Source: Actinoplanes flavus (GTDB lineage Bacteria > Actinomycetota > Actinomycetes > Mycobacteriales > Micromonosporaceae). Taken from it: a stretch of 47,492 nucleotides of DNA. Both the position numbers and the translations under genes were made by a program. The notes under the pieces are model-generated. The model made no database searches. It worked only from the letters and a program-made list of their open reading frames with translations, and had not been told where the DNA came from. Below are positions 9,183 through 19,100 of this stretch, piece by piece (the first letter of the stretch is position 1; every line of letters begins with the position of its first letter). Location of the stretch: the NCBI RefSeq assembly GCF_017592555.1, contig NZ_JAGFNS010000045.1, positions 1-47,492 of the forward strand. The letters run 5' to 3'.

Positions 9183-9384
9183 CAGCCCCAGATGAAAACC
9201 GATTTCGTACGCCGACCCGAGCCCGATTCTCCACAGTGGTGACCAGGCCGACCGACGGGGTGATCAGTTTCGGAGGCCTCACCACAGGGTCATCACCCGG
9301 ATTGACCGACGGCCTCGCCAATGGCGGCGCTCGCCGACGAGCCGACCCCGGGGCGCCAAGGTCATTGCCGCCCGGACGGTTCGG
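9183..9384. other. intergenic region upstream of MFS exporter
   Basis: This 202-bp gap lies between the response regulator end and the exporter start, both on the minus strand. It holds 7-bp arms GGGTGAT and ATCACCC around 9256-9293, separated by about 28 nt. They could belong to a weak terminator or operator. No gene is visible, and the exporter promoter should lie here. Confidence 0.4.
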
Positions 9385-10074
9385 CTAAGTCTCGTAGGTG
9401 GAGCGGTCACCGGCCCGGACGAGACCGCTCTGATACGCCAGGACGACCAGCTGAACCCGGTCACGCACACCAAGCTTGGTCATCGCGTTGTTGATGTGTG
9501 TCTTGGCGGTGAATGGCGAGACGTGAAGGCGCGCGGCGATGTCGTCATTGGATAGTCCACCGGCAACCAGACCGACGATCTCGGTTTCCCGGGGGGTGAG
9601 TCCGTTGAGGATGTTGGACGGTGGCGTAGCGCTTGGTGGTGGGGTTTGCAGGAAGCGTGAGATGAGTATGCGGGTCGCCACGGGCGAGAGCAGCGATTCG
9701 CCGCGGGCGACCTGCCGGATGCCGTCGAGCAGGTGGGCGGGTTCGACTCCCTTGCTGAGAAAGCCGCTGGCGCCGACGCGTAGCGCATGCAGAACGTTCT
9801 CGTCGATCTCGAAGGTGGTCAGGATGAGAACCCTGGTGTGAGCGAGGTCGGCGTCACCGGTGATGCGGCGGGTGGCTTCGATGCCGTCCATCTGCGGCAT
9901 GCGGATGTCCATCAGTACGACATCGGGCCGCGTCGCGCGAACCATCTCGACCGCTTCGTCCCCGGTGGCGGCCTGACCGACGACCTCCAGGTCGGGGGCC
10001 GACTCGATGAGGACTTGGAAACCGGCGAGGATGAGTTTCTGGTCATCGGCCAGCAGTACGCGAACGACTGTCAC
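9385..10074 (-). CDS. NarL/LuxR-family response regulator
   Basis: This is a 229-residue two-component regulator. The receiver domain (about 1-120) carries the acidic pair D10-D11, phospho-acceptor D56 in VLMDIRMP, the conserved threonine of LTTF and lysine of SKG. The C-terminal LuxR-type helix-turn-helix (about 160-220) has LTPRETEIVGLVAGGLSNDD and the recognition segment VSPFTAKTHINNAMTKLG. The GTG start overlaps the TGA of the upstream sensor kinase gene, so the pair is translationally coupled. The likely targets are the divergent ABC-permease genes at 11457-14781, as inferred from gene order. Confidence 0.95.
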   Translation of the reverse strand: MTVVRVLLADDQKLILAGFQVLIESAPDLEVVGQAATGDEAVEMVRATRPDVVLMDIRMPQMDGIEATRRITGDADLAHTRVLILTTFEIDENVLHALRVGASGFLSKGVEPAHLLDGIRQVARGESLLSPVATRILISRFLQTPPPSATPPSNILNGLTPRETEIVGLVAGGLSNDDIAARLHVSPFTAKTHINNAMTKLGVRDRVQLVVLAYQSGLVRAGDRSTYET

Positions 10075-11276
10075 GTCATGGTCCTTGTCGAGGGCGTCGG
10101 CAGGGTGGCCCGCAACCTGAAGACGCCCTTGCCGTCATTACCGAAGGTGACGGTACCTCCGACGGCTGCGGCACGCTCGCGGACGCCGAGCACGCCGTGG
10201 CCGGACCCGGGCGCAGGCGTCGACGGGTGCGGAGCCTCCGGATTGTCGACGCAGATGTGCACGTCCTGCTTCGTGTAGGCGATGCGCAAGTGCGCGATGC
10301 CTCCGGCGCCGTGTTTCTGGGCGTTCGTCAATGCCTCTTGCACGATGCGGAACGCAGCGTGGTCCACTGCCGCCGGCAACTCTTCGGCGGAACCTTCTTG
10401 CACGTGTTCGACGCGGAGGCCGCCGGCGGCCACGCTCGTCAGGAGCGAATCCAGTCGGCTCAGGCCCGGCGGGGGTGCTTCGGCGGTGTCGGTGGTGTCG
10501 TGGGGAGCGCGCAGCACGTTGAGAACCGTGGCGAGTTCCTCCAGCACGCTCCGGCCGGCGTGGCGTACGGCGGTCAACGACTCCTGGGCCTGCTCAGGCT
10601 TCGTGGTGAGAACATGCGATGCAACGCCGGCTTGGACGTTGATGACGGCGATGTGGTGTGCCACCACGTCGTGCAGTTCGCGGGCGATGCGTAGCCGTTC
10701 CTCGGCGACCCGTCGGCGTGCCTCCTCCTCGCGGGTGTGCTCGGCGCGGCGCGCACGTTCGAGGACGGCCTGCAAGTACGCCCGCCGCGTCTGGGCGGCA
10801 TCACCGAGAGCGGCCGCCATGCCACCCCACGCTAGAGCGGTGACCGTCTCTGGTTGCTGCCACGGGGATCCACCGACGAGAACCGCGGCGAGATAGACGA
10901 CTGCTACTGCGACCGCGACGCTCGGCCAGGCTACGTGCCTGCGTTCCCTCGAGGTGACGGTGTACGCGCACACCAGGGCGGCTGCCGCGAACTGAGGAAG
11001 CACGTCCGTGGCGGCCATGGTGGCGGCCGCCGCCAGCGTAGCGACGGCCAGGCTGGACAGCGGCGCCAGCCGCCGGGCGGCGATGACGGCCGCGGCCGCC
11101 GCCGCGGACGCGTATGCCGCGGCGGGCAGCGCGTGGCTCTCGGGGTCGTCGCCTTCGACCGCCGTCGCGCCCAGGACCAAAGCCAAGATCATGACGCCGA
11201 GGACGGCATCGGCGACCTGCGGGTGGCGAAGCGCCCCGACCCGCACGCGCTCGCCCAGCCGCTCCCACCGTGACAT
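10071..11276 (-). CDS. NarL-type sensor histidine kinase
   Basis: This is a 401-residue membrane kinase with about five to six hydrophobic segments in residues 20-160 and no large extracellular domain. A short coiled coil leads to a HisKA_3 dimerisation domain with phospho-acceptor H202 in RIARELHDVVAHH. The HATPase domain has N-box EALTNAQKHG and G-box GHGVLGVRERAAAVGG. Lack of an external sensor domain is typical of intramembrane-sensing kinases that watch a partner ABC transporter. I use ATG 11276; an in-frame TTG at 11309 would add 11 residues. It pairs with the regulator overlapping its stop codon and is divergent from an ABC-permease operon. Confidence 0.93.
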   Translation of the reverse strand: MSRWERLGERVRVGALRHPQVADAVLGVMILALVLGATAVEGDDPESHALPAAAYASAAAAAAVIAARRLAPLSSLAVATLAAAATMAATDVLPQFAAAALVCAYTVTSRERRHVAWPSVAVAVAVVYLAAVLVGGSPWQQPETVTALAWGGMAAALGDAAQTRRAYLQAVLERARRAEHTREEEARRRVAEERLRIARELHDVVAHHIAVINVQAGVASHVLTTKPEQAQESLTAVRHAGRSVLEELATVLNVLRAPHDTTDTAEAPPPGLSRLDSLLTSVAAGGLRVEHVQEGSAEELPAAVDHAAFRIVQEALTNAQKHGAGGIAHLRIAYTKQDVHICVDNPEAPHPSTPAPGSGHGVLGVRERAAAVGGTVTFGNDGKGVFRLRATLPTPSTRTMT

Positions 11277-11456
11277 GGCAGCCACCGTACCGAAGGAGGC
11301 AGGAGGCAACCATGGTCTTCAGGTACTAGTCCCGACGTCGCCTGATGCCGTGGGTGTAGGCGCCGTCTACTGCCGCACGCCGATGCGGATCAGCCGTTGC
11401 AGCCGCCACAGTGTGCCAGCTCGATCAACGCAACGTGAGGTCCGAGGGGGCATCTG
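11277..11456. promoter_or_regulatory. divergent promoter region, kinase vs ABC operon
   Basis: This 180-bp gap separates the divergent kinase and ABC transporter genes, so promoters of both operons should lie here. On the + strand a tandem GGAGGCAGGAGGC (about 11295-11307) precedes an ATG. No clear -35/-10 pair was recognised. Confidence 0.5.
11312..11329 (+). other. possible five-codon leader ORF
   Basis: ATG GTC TTC AGG TAC TAG encodes MVFRY. It sits 4-5 nt behind a strong duplicated AGGAGG Shine-Dalgarno sequence, about 130 bp before the ABC ATPase. It may be a translated leader, or it may be coincidence if the kinase starts at the TTG on the other strand. Confidence 0.25.
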
Positions 11457-12233
11457 ATGGAAAGCGGCGCAGTCGATACCACCGCCAGCCGTAGCCGGGC
11501 ATCCGTGGCGATACGTGCTGAGAACGTCTGGAAGGTCTACGGCAGTGGGGAAGCCGAGGTCACCGCGCTGCGTGGGGTGGACCTGGAGCTCGCCCGTGGG
11601 GAGTTCACCGCGATCATGGGCCCCTCCGGGTCCGGCAAGTCGACGCTCATGCACTGCCTAGCCGGGCTCGATGTGGTCACCCGCGGCGAAATCGTCCTCG
11701 GCAGAACCACGGTGACCGGCCTACGTGACAAGGGGCTGACACGGCTTCGCCGCGATCACATCGGCTTCATCTTCCAGCAGTTCAACCTGGTGCCGACGCT
11801 CACCGCCGAGGAGAACATCCGGCTGCCGATGACCATTGCCGGACGTAAGCCGGAGCCGGCCTGGATGGCGGAGGTGATCGCCACGGTCGGCTTGCGCGAG
11901 CGACTCCGGCACCGCCCGCATCAACTCTCCGGTGGCCAGCAGCAGCGGGTGGCGTGTGCCCGGGCGCTGGTGCCCAGACCGGAGGTCATCTTCGCCGACG
12001 AACCCACCGGCAACCTGGACTCCCGCGCGGGTGCCGAGGTGCTGCGGCTTCTGCGGAAGTCTGCGCGCGAACTGGGTCAGACCATCGTGATGGTCACGCA
12101 CGACCCCGTCGCCGCGGCCTACGCCGACCGCGTCGTCTTCCTGGCCGACGGCTCCATCGTCACCGAGCTCCGTGAACCGTCGGCAGAGGCCGTGCTGGAC
12201 ACCATGAAGCTCCTCGATGCGGTCGAGGGCTGA
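11457..12233 (+). CDS. MacB/LolD-type ABC transporter ATP-binding protein
   Basis: This is a 258-residue nucleotide-binding subunit. It carries Walker A GPSGSGKST at 55-63, Q-loop FIFQQFNLVPTLTAEENI, signature LSGGQQQR near 160, Walker B VIFADEPTGNLDS and the switch histidine in VMVTHDP. The FQQFNL and PTGNLDS sequences are typical of the LolD/MacB/FtsE class, which work with FtsX-fold permeases and perform mechanotransmission rather than classical transport. The ATG is preceded by GAGGGGG with 6 nt spacing. The permease gene begins 4 bp after its stop, so they form one complex. An unrelated lead of about 18 residues precedes the domain. Confidence 0.95.
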   Translation: MESGAVDTTASRSRASVAIRAENVWKVYGSGEAEVTALRGVDLELARGEFTAIMGPSGSGKSTLMHCLAGLDVVTRGEIVLGRTTVTGLRDKGLTRLRRDHIGFIFQQFNLVPTLTAEENIRLPMTIAGRKPEPAWMAEVIATVGLRERLRHRPHQLSGGQQQRVACARALVPRPEVIFADEPTGNLDSRAGAEVLRLLRKSARELGQTIVMVTHDPVAAAYADRVVFLADGSIVTELREPSAEAVLDTMKLLDAVEG

Positions 12234-12237
12234 GACG

Positions 12238-14781
12238 ATGCTTCGCGCCACGCTCAAGAACCTGCTGTTCCGCAAGCTGCGGCTGCTGCTGTCCGGGCTC
12301 GCTGTCGTGCTCGGTGTCACCTTCGTGTCCGGATCCTTCGTGTTGACCGACACGCTCGGCCGATCCTTCGACGACCTCTACGCACTGCAGTACCGCACAG
12401 TCGACGTGCAGATACGGCCGGCGCCTCCGAAGTCCACCACCGAGGACGATGACGAGATCCGCACCGGGGTGCCGGCTGACCTGGTCACCCGGGTACGCAG
12501 CATGTCCGGCGTCGCGGCCGCCACCGGCGTCATCTCCGTCGACGGCGCGCGGGTGATCGGTTCCAACGGCAAGGTGGTCACCACGAACGGGCCGTCCCGG
12601 CTGGGCTCCAACTGGATCGGCGAGAACGACCTCGTCCGCCTACGGGCCGGCCGGGCGCCCGCCGACGGTGACGAGGTAGTGCTCAACGCGGCGTTGCTCG
12701 ACGCCGCCGGCGTCGAGGTCGGCGACCGGGTCGGCATCCTGACGATGCAGCCCAAGCGAACCTTCACCGTTGTCGGTGTCATGGAGTACGCCGGTGGCCG
12801 AGACAGTCTCGGCGGAAATCTGGAGGTCTCGTTCCACGAGTCGGTCGCGGCGCGGCTGATGCTCGGGCGCGACGAGGTCTACTCCGCCGTCGACGTCGAA
12901 CCTGCCGCGGGCTTCGCTCCAGGTGCTGTGCGGGACGACGTTCGCGCTGCCCTCGGAAGCGAGTTCCGGGTACAGACCGGTGCGGAGTTGCAGGCCACCG
13001 CGCGCAAGGACGCGCAGAGCGACCTGCAACTGTTCAACGGCATCCTGCTCGCCTTCGCCGCCGTGTCGCTGCTCGTCGGCATCTTCCTGATCCTCAACAC
13101 GTTTTCGATCCTCGTCGCACAGCGAACCAGGGAGCTGGCCCTGCTACGTGCACTCGGCGGTAGCCGGGGACAGGTCATCGGCTCGGTCGTCCTGGAAGCG
13201 ATCGTGATCGGCGTGACCGCGGCGGCTGTCGGCCTGGGGCTCGGCGTCGGCGCGGGGACGTTGCTGGCCTGGCTCTTCAGTACGCGGGGCGGCACTGGAC
13301 TGGAGCTCGCCGGAGTCGGCGTTCCGTCGGCCGCACCGATCGCGGCGTTCGGGGTCGGTGTGCTGGTGAGCATGGTCGCCGCCGTTTCGCCGGCGCTACG
13401 GGCCTCGCGCATCCCGGTCATCGCGGCATTGCAGGAAGCGGCCACGCCTGACCGGTCGTTGGCGAAGATCACCGTTGCCGGCACCGCTGTCGCCGCACTC
13501 GGCGCGACGATCCTCGCCGTCGGCTACAGCCGTGACGGACAGCCGTGGTTCGCGGGTGCCGGTGCGGTCGCCGCGTTCATCGGCCTGCTCCTGCTTACCC
13601 CGGCACTGGCCCGGCCCGCCGTTTCCAGGATCGGACGGGTCTTCTCCTTCGGTGCAGCGGGACAGCTCGGGCGGCTCAACTCCGCCCGCGACCCCCGCCG
13701 CACAGCGATCACCGCCACAACGCTGATGGTGGGCATCGCACTGATCACCGGAATGAACACCGTGCTCGCGTCGATCAACGCCAGTGTCCGTGACCGCGTC
13801 ACCGACACGATGATGGCTGACCTGATCGTGGCCGGCGATACATCGCTGGCGGACGATCCCCCGACCTTCGACCCGGCGGTCCTCGAACGGATCAGGTCTC
13901 TGCCGGGGGTCGCGGCGGTCGCCGGGACCTACCAGAGCCAGGCGCAGATCGAGGGAAACCCGGCTTCCATCGCGGTCGTCACCGACATCCCGGCCCTCGC
14001 TCACATGCGTTCGATCAAGACGACGGAGGGAACACTGGCGGATCTCGGCACTGACAGGGTCGCCGTCGACGAGAGGACAGCGCGGGAGCGCTCACTGCAC
14101 GCCGGTTCCATCGTCACGGTCAAACTCGCCTACGGCGACGCCCGCCACCTGACCGTCGCCGCCGTCTACACCGGTGGCGAGGGCGTCGCACCATGGCTCA
14201 TGCCGAAGTCGGTGGTGAAAGACCTCGCCGTACCGCAATTGTCCGGCGTGGATCTGACCGTGACCGGCGTGGTGCCGTTCGAGGATGTCCGGCGTGACGT
14301 CGAGACACTGCTGCGTGATAGCCCCGAAATCACGGTCACCGACAGGGACGGCTACATCAAGCGACAGACCAGCCAGTACGATCTCGTCGTCACCATGTCG
14401 CAGATTCTGCTGGCTCTGGCCGTACTGATCGCCGTCCTCGGCGTCATCAACACCTTGGCGCTGTCGGTGCTGGAGCGCACCAGAGAGCTCGGCCTCCTCC
14501 GAGTGATCGGCCTCTCCCGAGGCCAGACGATGAGGATGGTCACCGTCGAGGCAGTGATCATCTCGGTCTTCGGGGCGATGCTCGGTACCGTCTCCGGCAC
14601 CGGACTCGGCGCGGCTGCTGTCCGGACACTCGAGGCGAGCGGCATCACCACCGTCGCTGTGCCCTGGTCGCGGATCACCCTCTATCTGTCGCTCGGTGCC
14701 GCGGCCGGCGTCATCGCCGCGGTGCTGCCCGCGGCCCGGGCCGCGCGGACGAATGCGCTGGATGCCATCTCGTACGAATAG
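12238..14781 (+). CDS. FtsX-like/MacB ABC permease, two FtsX domains
   Basis: This is an 847-residue ABC permease. It begins with a membrane helix (about residues 15-40) followed by a large extracytoplasmic domain (about 45-255). A first FtsX three-helix block (about 265-400), further helices (about 415-465), a second extracytoplasmic domain and a second FtsX block (about 720-840) follow. Both blocks contain the typical RTRELALLRALG and RTRELGLLRVIG sequences. Full-length duplicated permeases of this kind act with LolD/MacB-like ATPases in peptide or lipid efflux and envelope stress. The ATG at 12238 follows the ATPase stop by 4 bp. Divergent two-component genes suggest resistance or stress control. 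Codon usage in 9.4-14.8 kb looks slightly less G/C-extreme than in neighbours (qualitative impression). Confidence 0.93.
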   Translation: MLRATLKNLLFRKLRLLLSGLAVVLGVTFVSGSFVLTDTLGRSFDDLYALQYRTVDVQIRPAPPKSTTEDDDEIRTGVPADLVTRVRSMSGVAAATGVISVDGARVIGSNGKVVTTNGPSRLGSNWIGENDLVRLRAGRAPADGDEVVLNAALLDAAGVEVGDRVGILTMQPKRTFTVVGVMEYAGGRDSLGGNLEVSFHESVAARLMLGRDEVYSAVDVEPAAGFAPGAVRDDVRAALGSEFRVQTGAELQATARKDAQSDLQLFNGILLAFAAVSLLVGIFLILNTFSILVAQRTRELALLRALGGSRGQVIGSVVLEAIVIGVTAAAVGLGLGVGAGTLLAWLFSTRGGTGLELAGVGVPSAAPIAAFGVGVLVSMVAAVSPALRASRIPVIAALQEAATPDRSLAKITVAGTAVAALGATILAVGYSRDGQPWFAGAGAVAAFIGLLLLTPALARPAVSRIGRVFSFGAAGQLGRLNSARDPRRTAITATTLMVGIALITGMNTVLASINASVRDRVTDTMMADLIVAGDTSLADDPPTFDPAVLERIRSLPGVAAVAGTYQSQAQIEGNPASIAVVTDIPALAHMRSIKTTEGTLADLGTDRVAVDERTARERSLHAGSIVTVKLAYGDARHLTVAAVYTGGEGVAPWLMPKSVVKDLAVPQLSGVDLTVTGVVPFEDVRRDVETLLRDSPEITVTDRDGYIKRQTSQYDLVVTMSQILLALAVLIAVLGVINTLALSVLERTRELGLLRVIGLSRGQTMRMVTVEAVIISVFGAMLGTVSGTGLGAAAVRTLEASGITTVAVPWSRITLYLSLGAAAGVIAAVLPAARAARTNALDAISYE

Positions 14782-15130
14782 GGCTCATCAGCCTCCGACC
14801 GGTGGGTCAGCGGATACGCCGGCGCTGTGGCCATCGCCGCCTGGAACTGTCGGAAGTAGGAATCCGACCGCCGAACGCGCCTGTGGCGCTGTGAGACCGG
14901 CCAGGTTCCGATCCACCCGAACGATGTCGAGGCCCCTGTGCCGCGTCTACGGCGCCGACGGGGACCTACCGCGATGTTTCCGCAGGTAGATCTGGGCGGC
15001 GTTCGACGTCGTGAAGGCGGGGCGCGCTTCACGAACTGGCATCCGGCGGAACCTTCATGCGGGCCGGGCGGCGGCCGATACCTAGCGGCGCCTGACACTT
15101 CCGCCTCGCGACCGCTTGGGGTTCCGCCGC
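14782..15130. other. gene-poor gap of 349 bp
   Basis: No convincing gene is seen between the permease stop and the secreted-protein start. Short open frames on both strands lack family resemblance and ribosome sites. The promoter of the secreted protein should be in its distal part. TTGGGG just before 15120 may serve as its ribosome-binding site. Confidence 0.5.
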
Positions 15131-16126
15131 ATGTCCGTTCTCACCCGTCCCGCCGTTCTCCTCGCCGGCGCCGCCGTGGCCGCGAGCCTGCTCGTCGCGC
15201 CCGCCGCCTATGCGGCCGACATCACCACCGAACTCACCGCGGCCGAGATGAAGGCCGCCATGGAGACGGTGGCGACGGCGAGCGACTCGGCCGCCGCCGA
15301 GGGCTGGAAGACTGCCATGGAATACAGCTTCTCGCTGTCCGGCACCGTAATTGGGGGTACCGACACGATCACCGCGGACCGTACGCACGGGCTTCTTTCC
15401 GTCGTCTACTCGATGGGCGATTCCGGCACGGCGACTCTCTTTCTGGACGAGGGCGCGGGCGTCTACGAGTCGATCGACGACCCGCGGCGGCAGGCGGCGC
15501 TCAAGATGATGGGCCGCACCTCGGTGAAGTACACCTTCGTCGCCGACAAGACGATCAATCTGGACGACAGCGCTCCCGACCCGAGTGACGTGACCCTTGA
15601 CTACGCGGTGGCGGGCACGAAGACGGCGCACGACGACGGTTCAGCCGACTACGCCCTCACCGATGCCGACGGCGTGGCGTTCACTTTGCACGTGAATGCT
15701 GACTCGGTGCTGACCGGCACCGACGCCACGATTTCCGACACCGACGGCACCATCGCGATGTCGCTGGACTACTCGTATGGTCCCCAGTCGGTGACCCTGC
15801 CGACGGCCGGCCAGACGGTCAGCTACCAGACGCTGGCGACCGGAGTCGCGTACCTCGACATGCCGGCCACCGTGCAGCGTGCCGCCAAGCTCGGCGCCGC
15901 CGACACCCGCAAGGCCGCCAAGGGCCGCAAGGTGAAGGTCTCCACCTTGCGCAAGGTGGTTCGTGCCGACGTGTCGTCAGTCAACAGCGGTACCGGCGTC
16001 AACATGGTCAAGATGAAGAACGTGACGAATGGCGTCAATGTGTACGCCGTCAACCCGTGGACGAAGAAGACCGTCAAGTACTCGGTCAAGGCGTCCGGCA
16101 AGAAGGTCGTCGTCAAGAAGCGCTAA
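15131..16126 (+). CDS. secreted protein with lysine-rich C-terminus
   Basis: This is a 331-residue exported protein of unknown function. A Sec signal peptide (about residues 1-30) ends in AYAA with a likely cleavage site after AYA. There is no lipobox, so it should be released or wall-associated. The body alternates beta-strand-like segments (VKYTFVADKTINL, VTLDYAVAGTKT, IAMSLDYSYGPQ), loosely reminiscent of LppX/LprG-type beta-sheet carriers, but I would not assign it there. The last 70 residues are very basic (AAKGRKVKVS, KKTVKYSVKASGKKVVVKKR) and could bind wall polyanions. ATG 15131 is chosen because it starts directly at the signal peptide; a TTG at 15116 is also open. Its TAA overlaps by 4 bp the stop of the convergent HEAT-like gene. 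Confidence 0.8.
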   Translation: MSVLTRPAVLLAGAAVAASLLVAPAAYAADITTELTAAEMKAAMETVATASDSAAAEGWKTAMEYSFSLSGTVIGGTDTITADRTHGLLSVVYSMGDSGTATLFLDEGAGVYESIDDPRRQAALKMMGRTSVKYTFVADKTINLDDSAPDPSDVTLDYAVAGTKTAHDDGSADYALTDADGVAFTLHVNADSVLTGTDATISDTDGTIAMSLDYSYGPQSVTLPTAGQTVSYQTLATGVAYLDMPATVQRAAKLGAADTRKAAKGRKVKVSTLRKVVRADVSSVNSGTGVNMVKMKNVTNGVNVYAVNPWTKKTVKYSVKASGKKVVVKKR

Positions 16127-19100
16127 CCCATGTCGATCTCGTAGGCGCTGTCGCTGACCTCCGGGTCGGGGTGGGCCCGGAGCGCGAGCAGCAGGTCGCG
16201 CCACGGCCGCCCCCACCCGAAGGTCGCGCCGATCCGGGCCAGCGACAGCGCGAGGAGACCACCCGGCAGGTCGCCGCGGGCGGTGAGGCCGCTGATCAAC
16301 GGCGCCAGAACGTCCGCGTCGATCAGCTCCGGCAACTGGCGCAGCCGCGCTCCCACCCGCTGGGCGACATCCACGGCGACCACCGGACGTCCCGCGCACC
16401 GATCGGCGATCTCATCCAGGTTGTCGAGCCGCCCCAGCTCCACCAGCGTGGCCAGGGCGAGCCGCAGATAGCCGGGCCGCCCGGCGAGCCGCCGGATCTC
16501 CGGGATCAACTCGGCACGTCCCACACCCGAACTCCGCCGGGCAGCACCCCGCACGATCAACTCGATACGCCGCCGGGCCGGCCGATCCGGCCGCGTCGCC
16601 TCGCTGCCGGCGGCCTTCCCCACGACAACACGGTCAAACCCGCCACCGGCGGCATCCCTTGCGGCAACGCGACCAGAGCCGCCGCCAGCGACATCCCCCG
16701 CCGCACCGCGACCAGAGCCGCCACCAGCAGCATCCCCCACCGCACCGCGACCAGAACCGCCACCAGCAGCATCCCCCACCGCACCGCGACCAAAGCCGCC
16801 ACCAGCGGTATCCCCCGCGGTGACGGGACCAAGCCCGCCCAGGGCGTCTCCCGCGGTGACGCGATCGAACCCGCCCACAGCGGCCTGCCCCGCAGCGACG
16901 CGACCAGGCTCGCCCTCGGCGGCGTCCAAGGCGGCGAGGCGGTCGAACGCGCCGTCGAGCCAACCCGCACCGGCGTGGGCCATCAGCCGGGCGGCCTCGT
17001 CGCCGTCGAGGGGCTCATCGAGGTCGGTGATCCGGTCCACCAGCATCTCCGTGAGGTCGCCGGACCAGGGCGCCCAGCGCGGCAGTTCCCGGTAGGCGGC
17101 GCGGCGGATCTCCCGATCGGAGGCGTGGCACGCCGCGACGATCAGGGCCGCGTAGCGGGGCCGGTGCTCCACCGGCACCCGGGCCGGGACGGCGGCGAGA
17201 ACGGCCTCGTGTTCCTCCCGGCTGCCACCGGCCGCCGCCTCGATGATCGTCCAGCTCTCCTCGACGTCGAGATGCCGGCGGGCGGTGGACACGATCGCGG
17301 CGCGCACGTCCCGGTGCTGGCCGTCCAGCCGGTACGCCTCCAGCAGCGTCCCCATCGCCCCCGGCGGCCCGTAACGGCCGAGCAGCCGGACCGCCTCCTT
17401 GCGGCTGGTGACCTTGGCCGGACCGGTCAGCACCGTGTTCAGGAGCCCGGGCAGCCGCGACGGCGGAATGTGCCCGACCGCCCGCGCCGCCGCGTACAGG
17501 GCGACCCGGGCCCGCTCCCCACCGGCGTGGGCGAGCAGGTCGGGCAGGGCCAGGTCGGGCCGGTCCGTCCAGATCAGCGCGCCGAGGGCCGCCTCGGCCA
17601 GCACCACGTCGGGCGAGTCGAGGTGGCGACGGACCAGTTCCCGGCCCACCTCCGGCACCGGCGCGGCGGCCCGCAGCGCCCGCGCCCGCTCCCGTGCCGG
17701 CACGCCGGGAGTGTCCACGACCCGTTCCATCAGGTCCACGAACCGTTGCTGCTGTCGGGGCAGCCAGCGTTCCGGGTACGGCACGCCGTCCGGAACCCAG
17801 GCGGGCTTCATCGCGTCGAGCACCGTGTCCAGCAGGTCGGTCCGGTTGGCGCAGACGGTTTCCCACACGATCGGGAGCCGCGCCGTCTCCGGGTCGATGG
17901 CGAGCACCTCGCCGACCCGTTCCGCTCGGGTACGCCGGTCGTCCAGCCAGTGTTCGGCCGCCTCATGGGTGTCGGCGATCGCCGTACGCAGCATGTATTG
18001 AAGGTCTTGAAGGTCGTGTGCCCGATCGCCGAGCGCGGCGGTGAGCGCGAACAGCGGCCGGTGCGAACCGCGCGCCGAGGCCGCCGCGACGAACGGCCGC
18101 AGCCGGGCGAACACCATCACCTCCTGGCCGTGGCGCAACAGGTCGAGGCGATGCAGCGACGGCACCGGCCAGACGGTGGAGGTCCGTTCGATGGTCGCGA
18201 CCGCCCATTCCACCAGCTCCGGCTCGTCGAAGTGGTGGTGCAGGACGCCGGCGGCCAGCCGGCCGAGCGCGCTGATGCCGGCGGGCGAGGCGTCCCGGGC
18301 CTCGATCGCGCCGGCGGCGATCGCGGAGAGATCGTCCACGGCGGCCGGGCCGAGCAGGCGGGCCGCGCCGGCGAAGGCGGTGAGCGCGGCGGTCCGGACC
18401 GGGTCGTGTTCGTTGCGCAGCCACCGCAGCCGGGCGGTCACCTCGGCCACCGTCCGCGGATCACGGGTACGCAGGGCGGCGGCGACCAGCAGCGCGTACC
18501 CGCGGGCCCGGACGTTCGCGTCGCCGGCTCGGATCGCGCTCTCCAGGGCGGTCGAGGCGGCCGGGAAGTCCAGGAAGGAACTCCAGGTCAGCACCTGCGC
18601 CTCGTCGTCGCGGATCACCGGCAGGGCAAGAATCCGCCGGGCCTCGCGGATCCGGATCGCGGCGGGCAGGACCTCCATCTCACGCACCGTCGGAACGCGC
18701 TTTCCGGTGTCCACATCGGCCAGCGCGGCGTCGTACACCGCGCCCCGGCGACCCGGTGGCAGCGCGGCGAGCAGATCCGGCAGCGAACGGTCCCGGATCA
18801 ATCGGGCGAACCGCGCGAGCCGCTCGTCCGGCAGGGCGGCGAGCCGCCGCAGCAGCGACGGCCTCAGCGGCGTGCGGAGCAGCCAGGCCCGGCGGCCGGG
18901 CGCGCTGAGCAGTGCGGTCACCCTCTCCGGGTCGATCAGAGCCAATCGGGCGTACGCGTGACGCGCGCTCGGCAGTGAATCCTCCGGCCCGTACCGTTCC
19001 AGCAGGTCCAGCGCGACTCGCGGGTCGCCGTCGAGGATCGGCTGGGCCGCCTCGTACCAGATCCAGGTGCGGTGGGCCGGTTCGGCGGCGGCCAGCCGTT

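Noticed and set aside
11457..14781. Cell-division FtsE-FtsX pair
   Set aside because: The permease is 847 residues with two FtsX blocks, not the short single-block division FtsX, so it is a MacB-type exporter.
14682..15098. Small minus-strand gene in the 14.8-15.1 kb gap
   Set aside because: Arg/Ser/Pro-rich translation overlapping the permease end, no ribosome site and no family likeness.
16607..16902. CRISPR-like repeat array
   Set aside because: Repeats are directly adjacent without spacers and stay in frame within a coding region; no cas genes.
16057..18978. 973-codon plus-strand frame under the HEAT-like gene
   Set aside because: Low-complexity His/Arg/Gly-rich translation typical of antisense high-GC frames; the minus-strand protein has coherent helical repeats.
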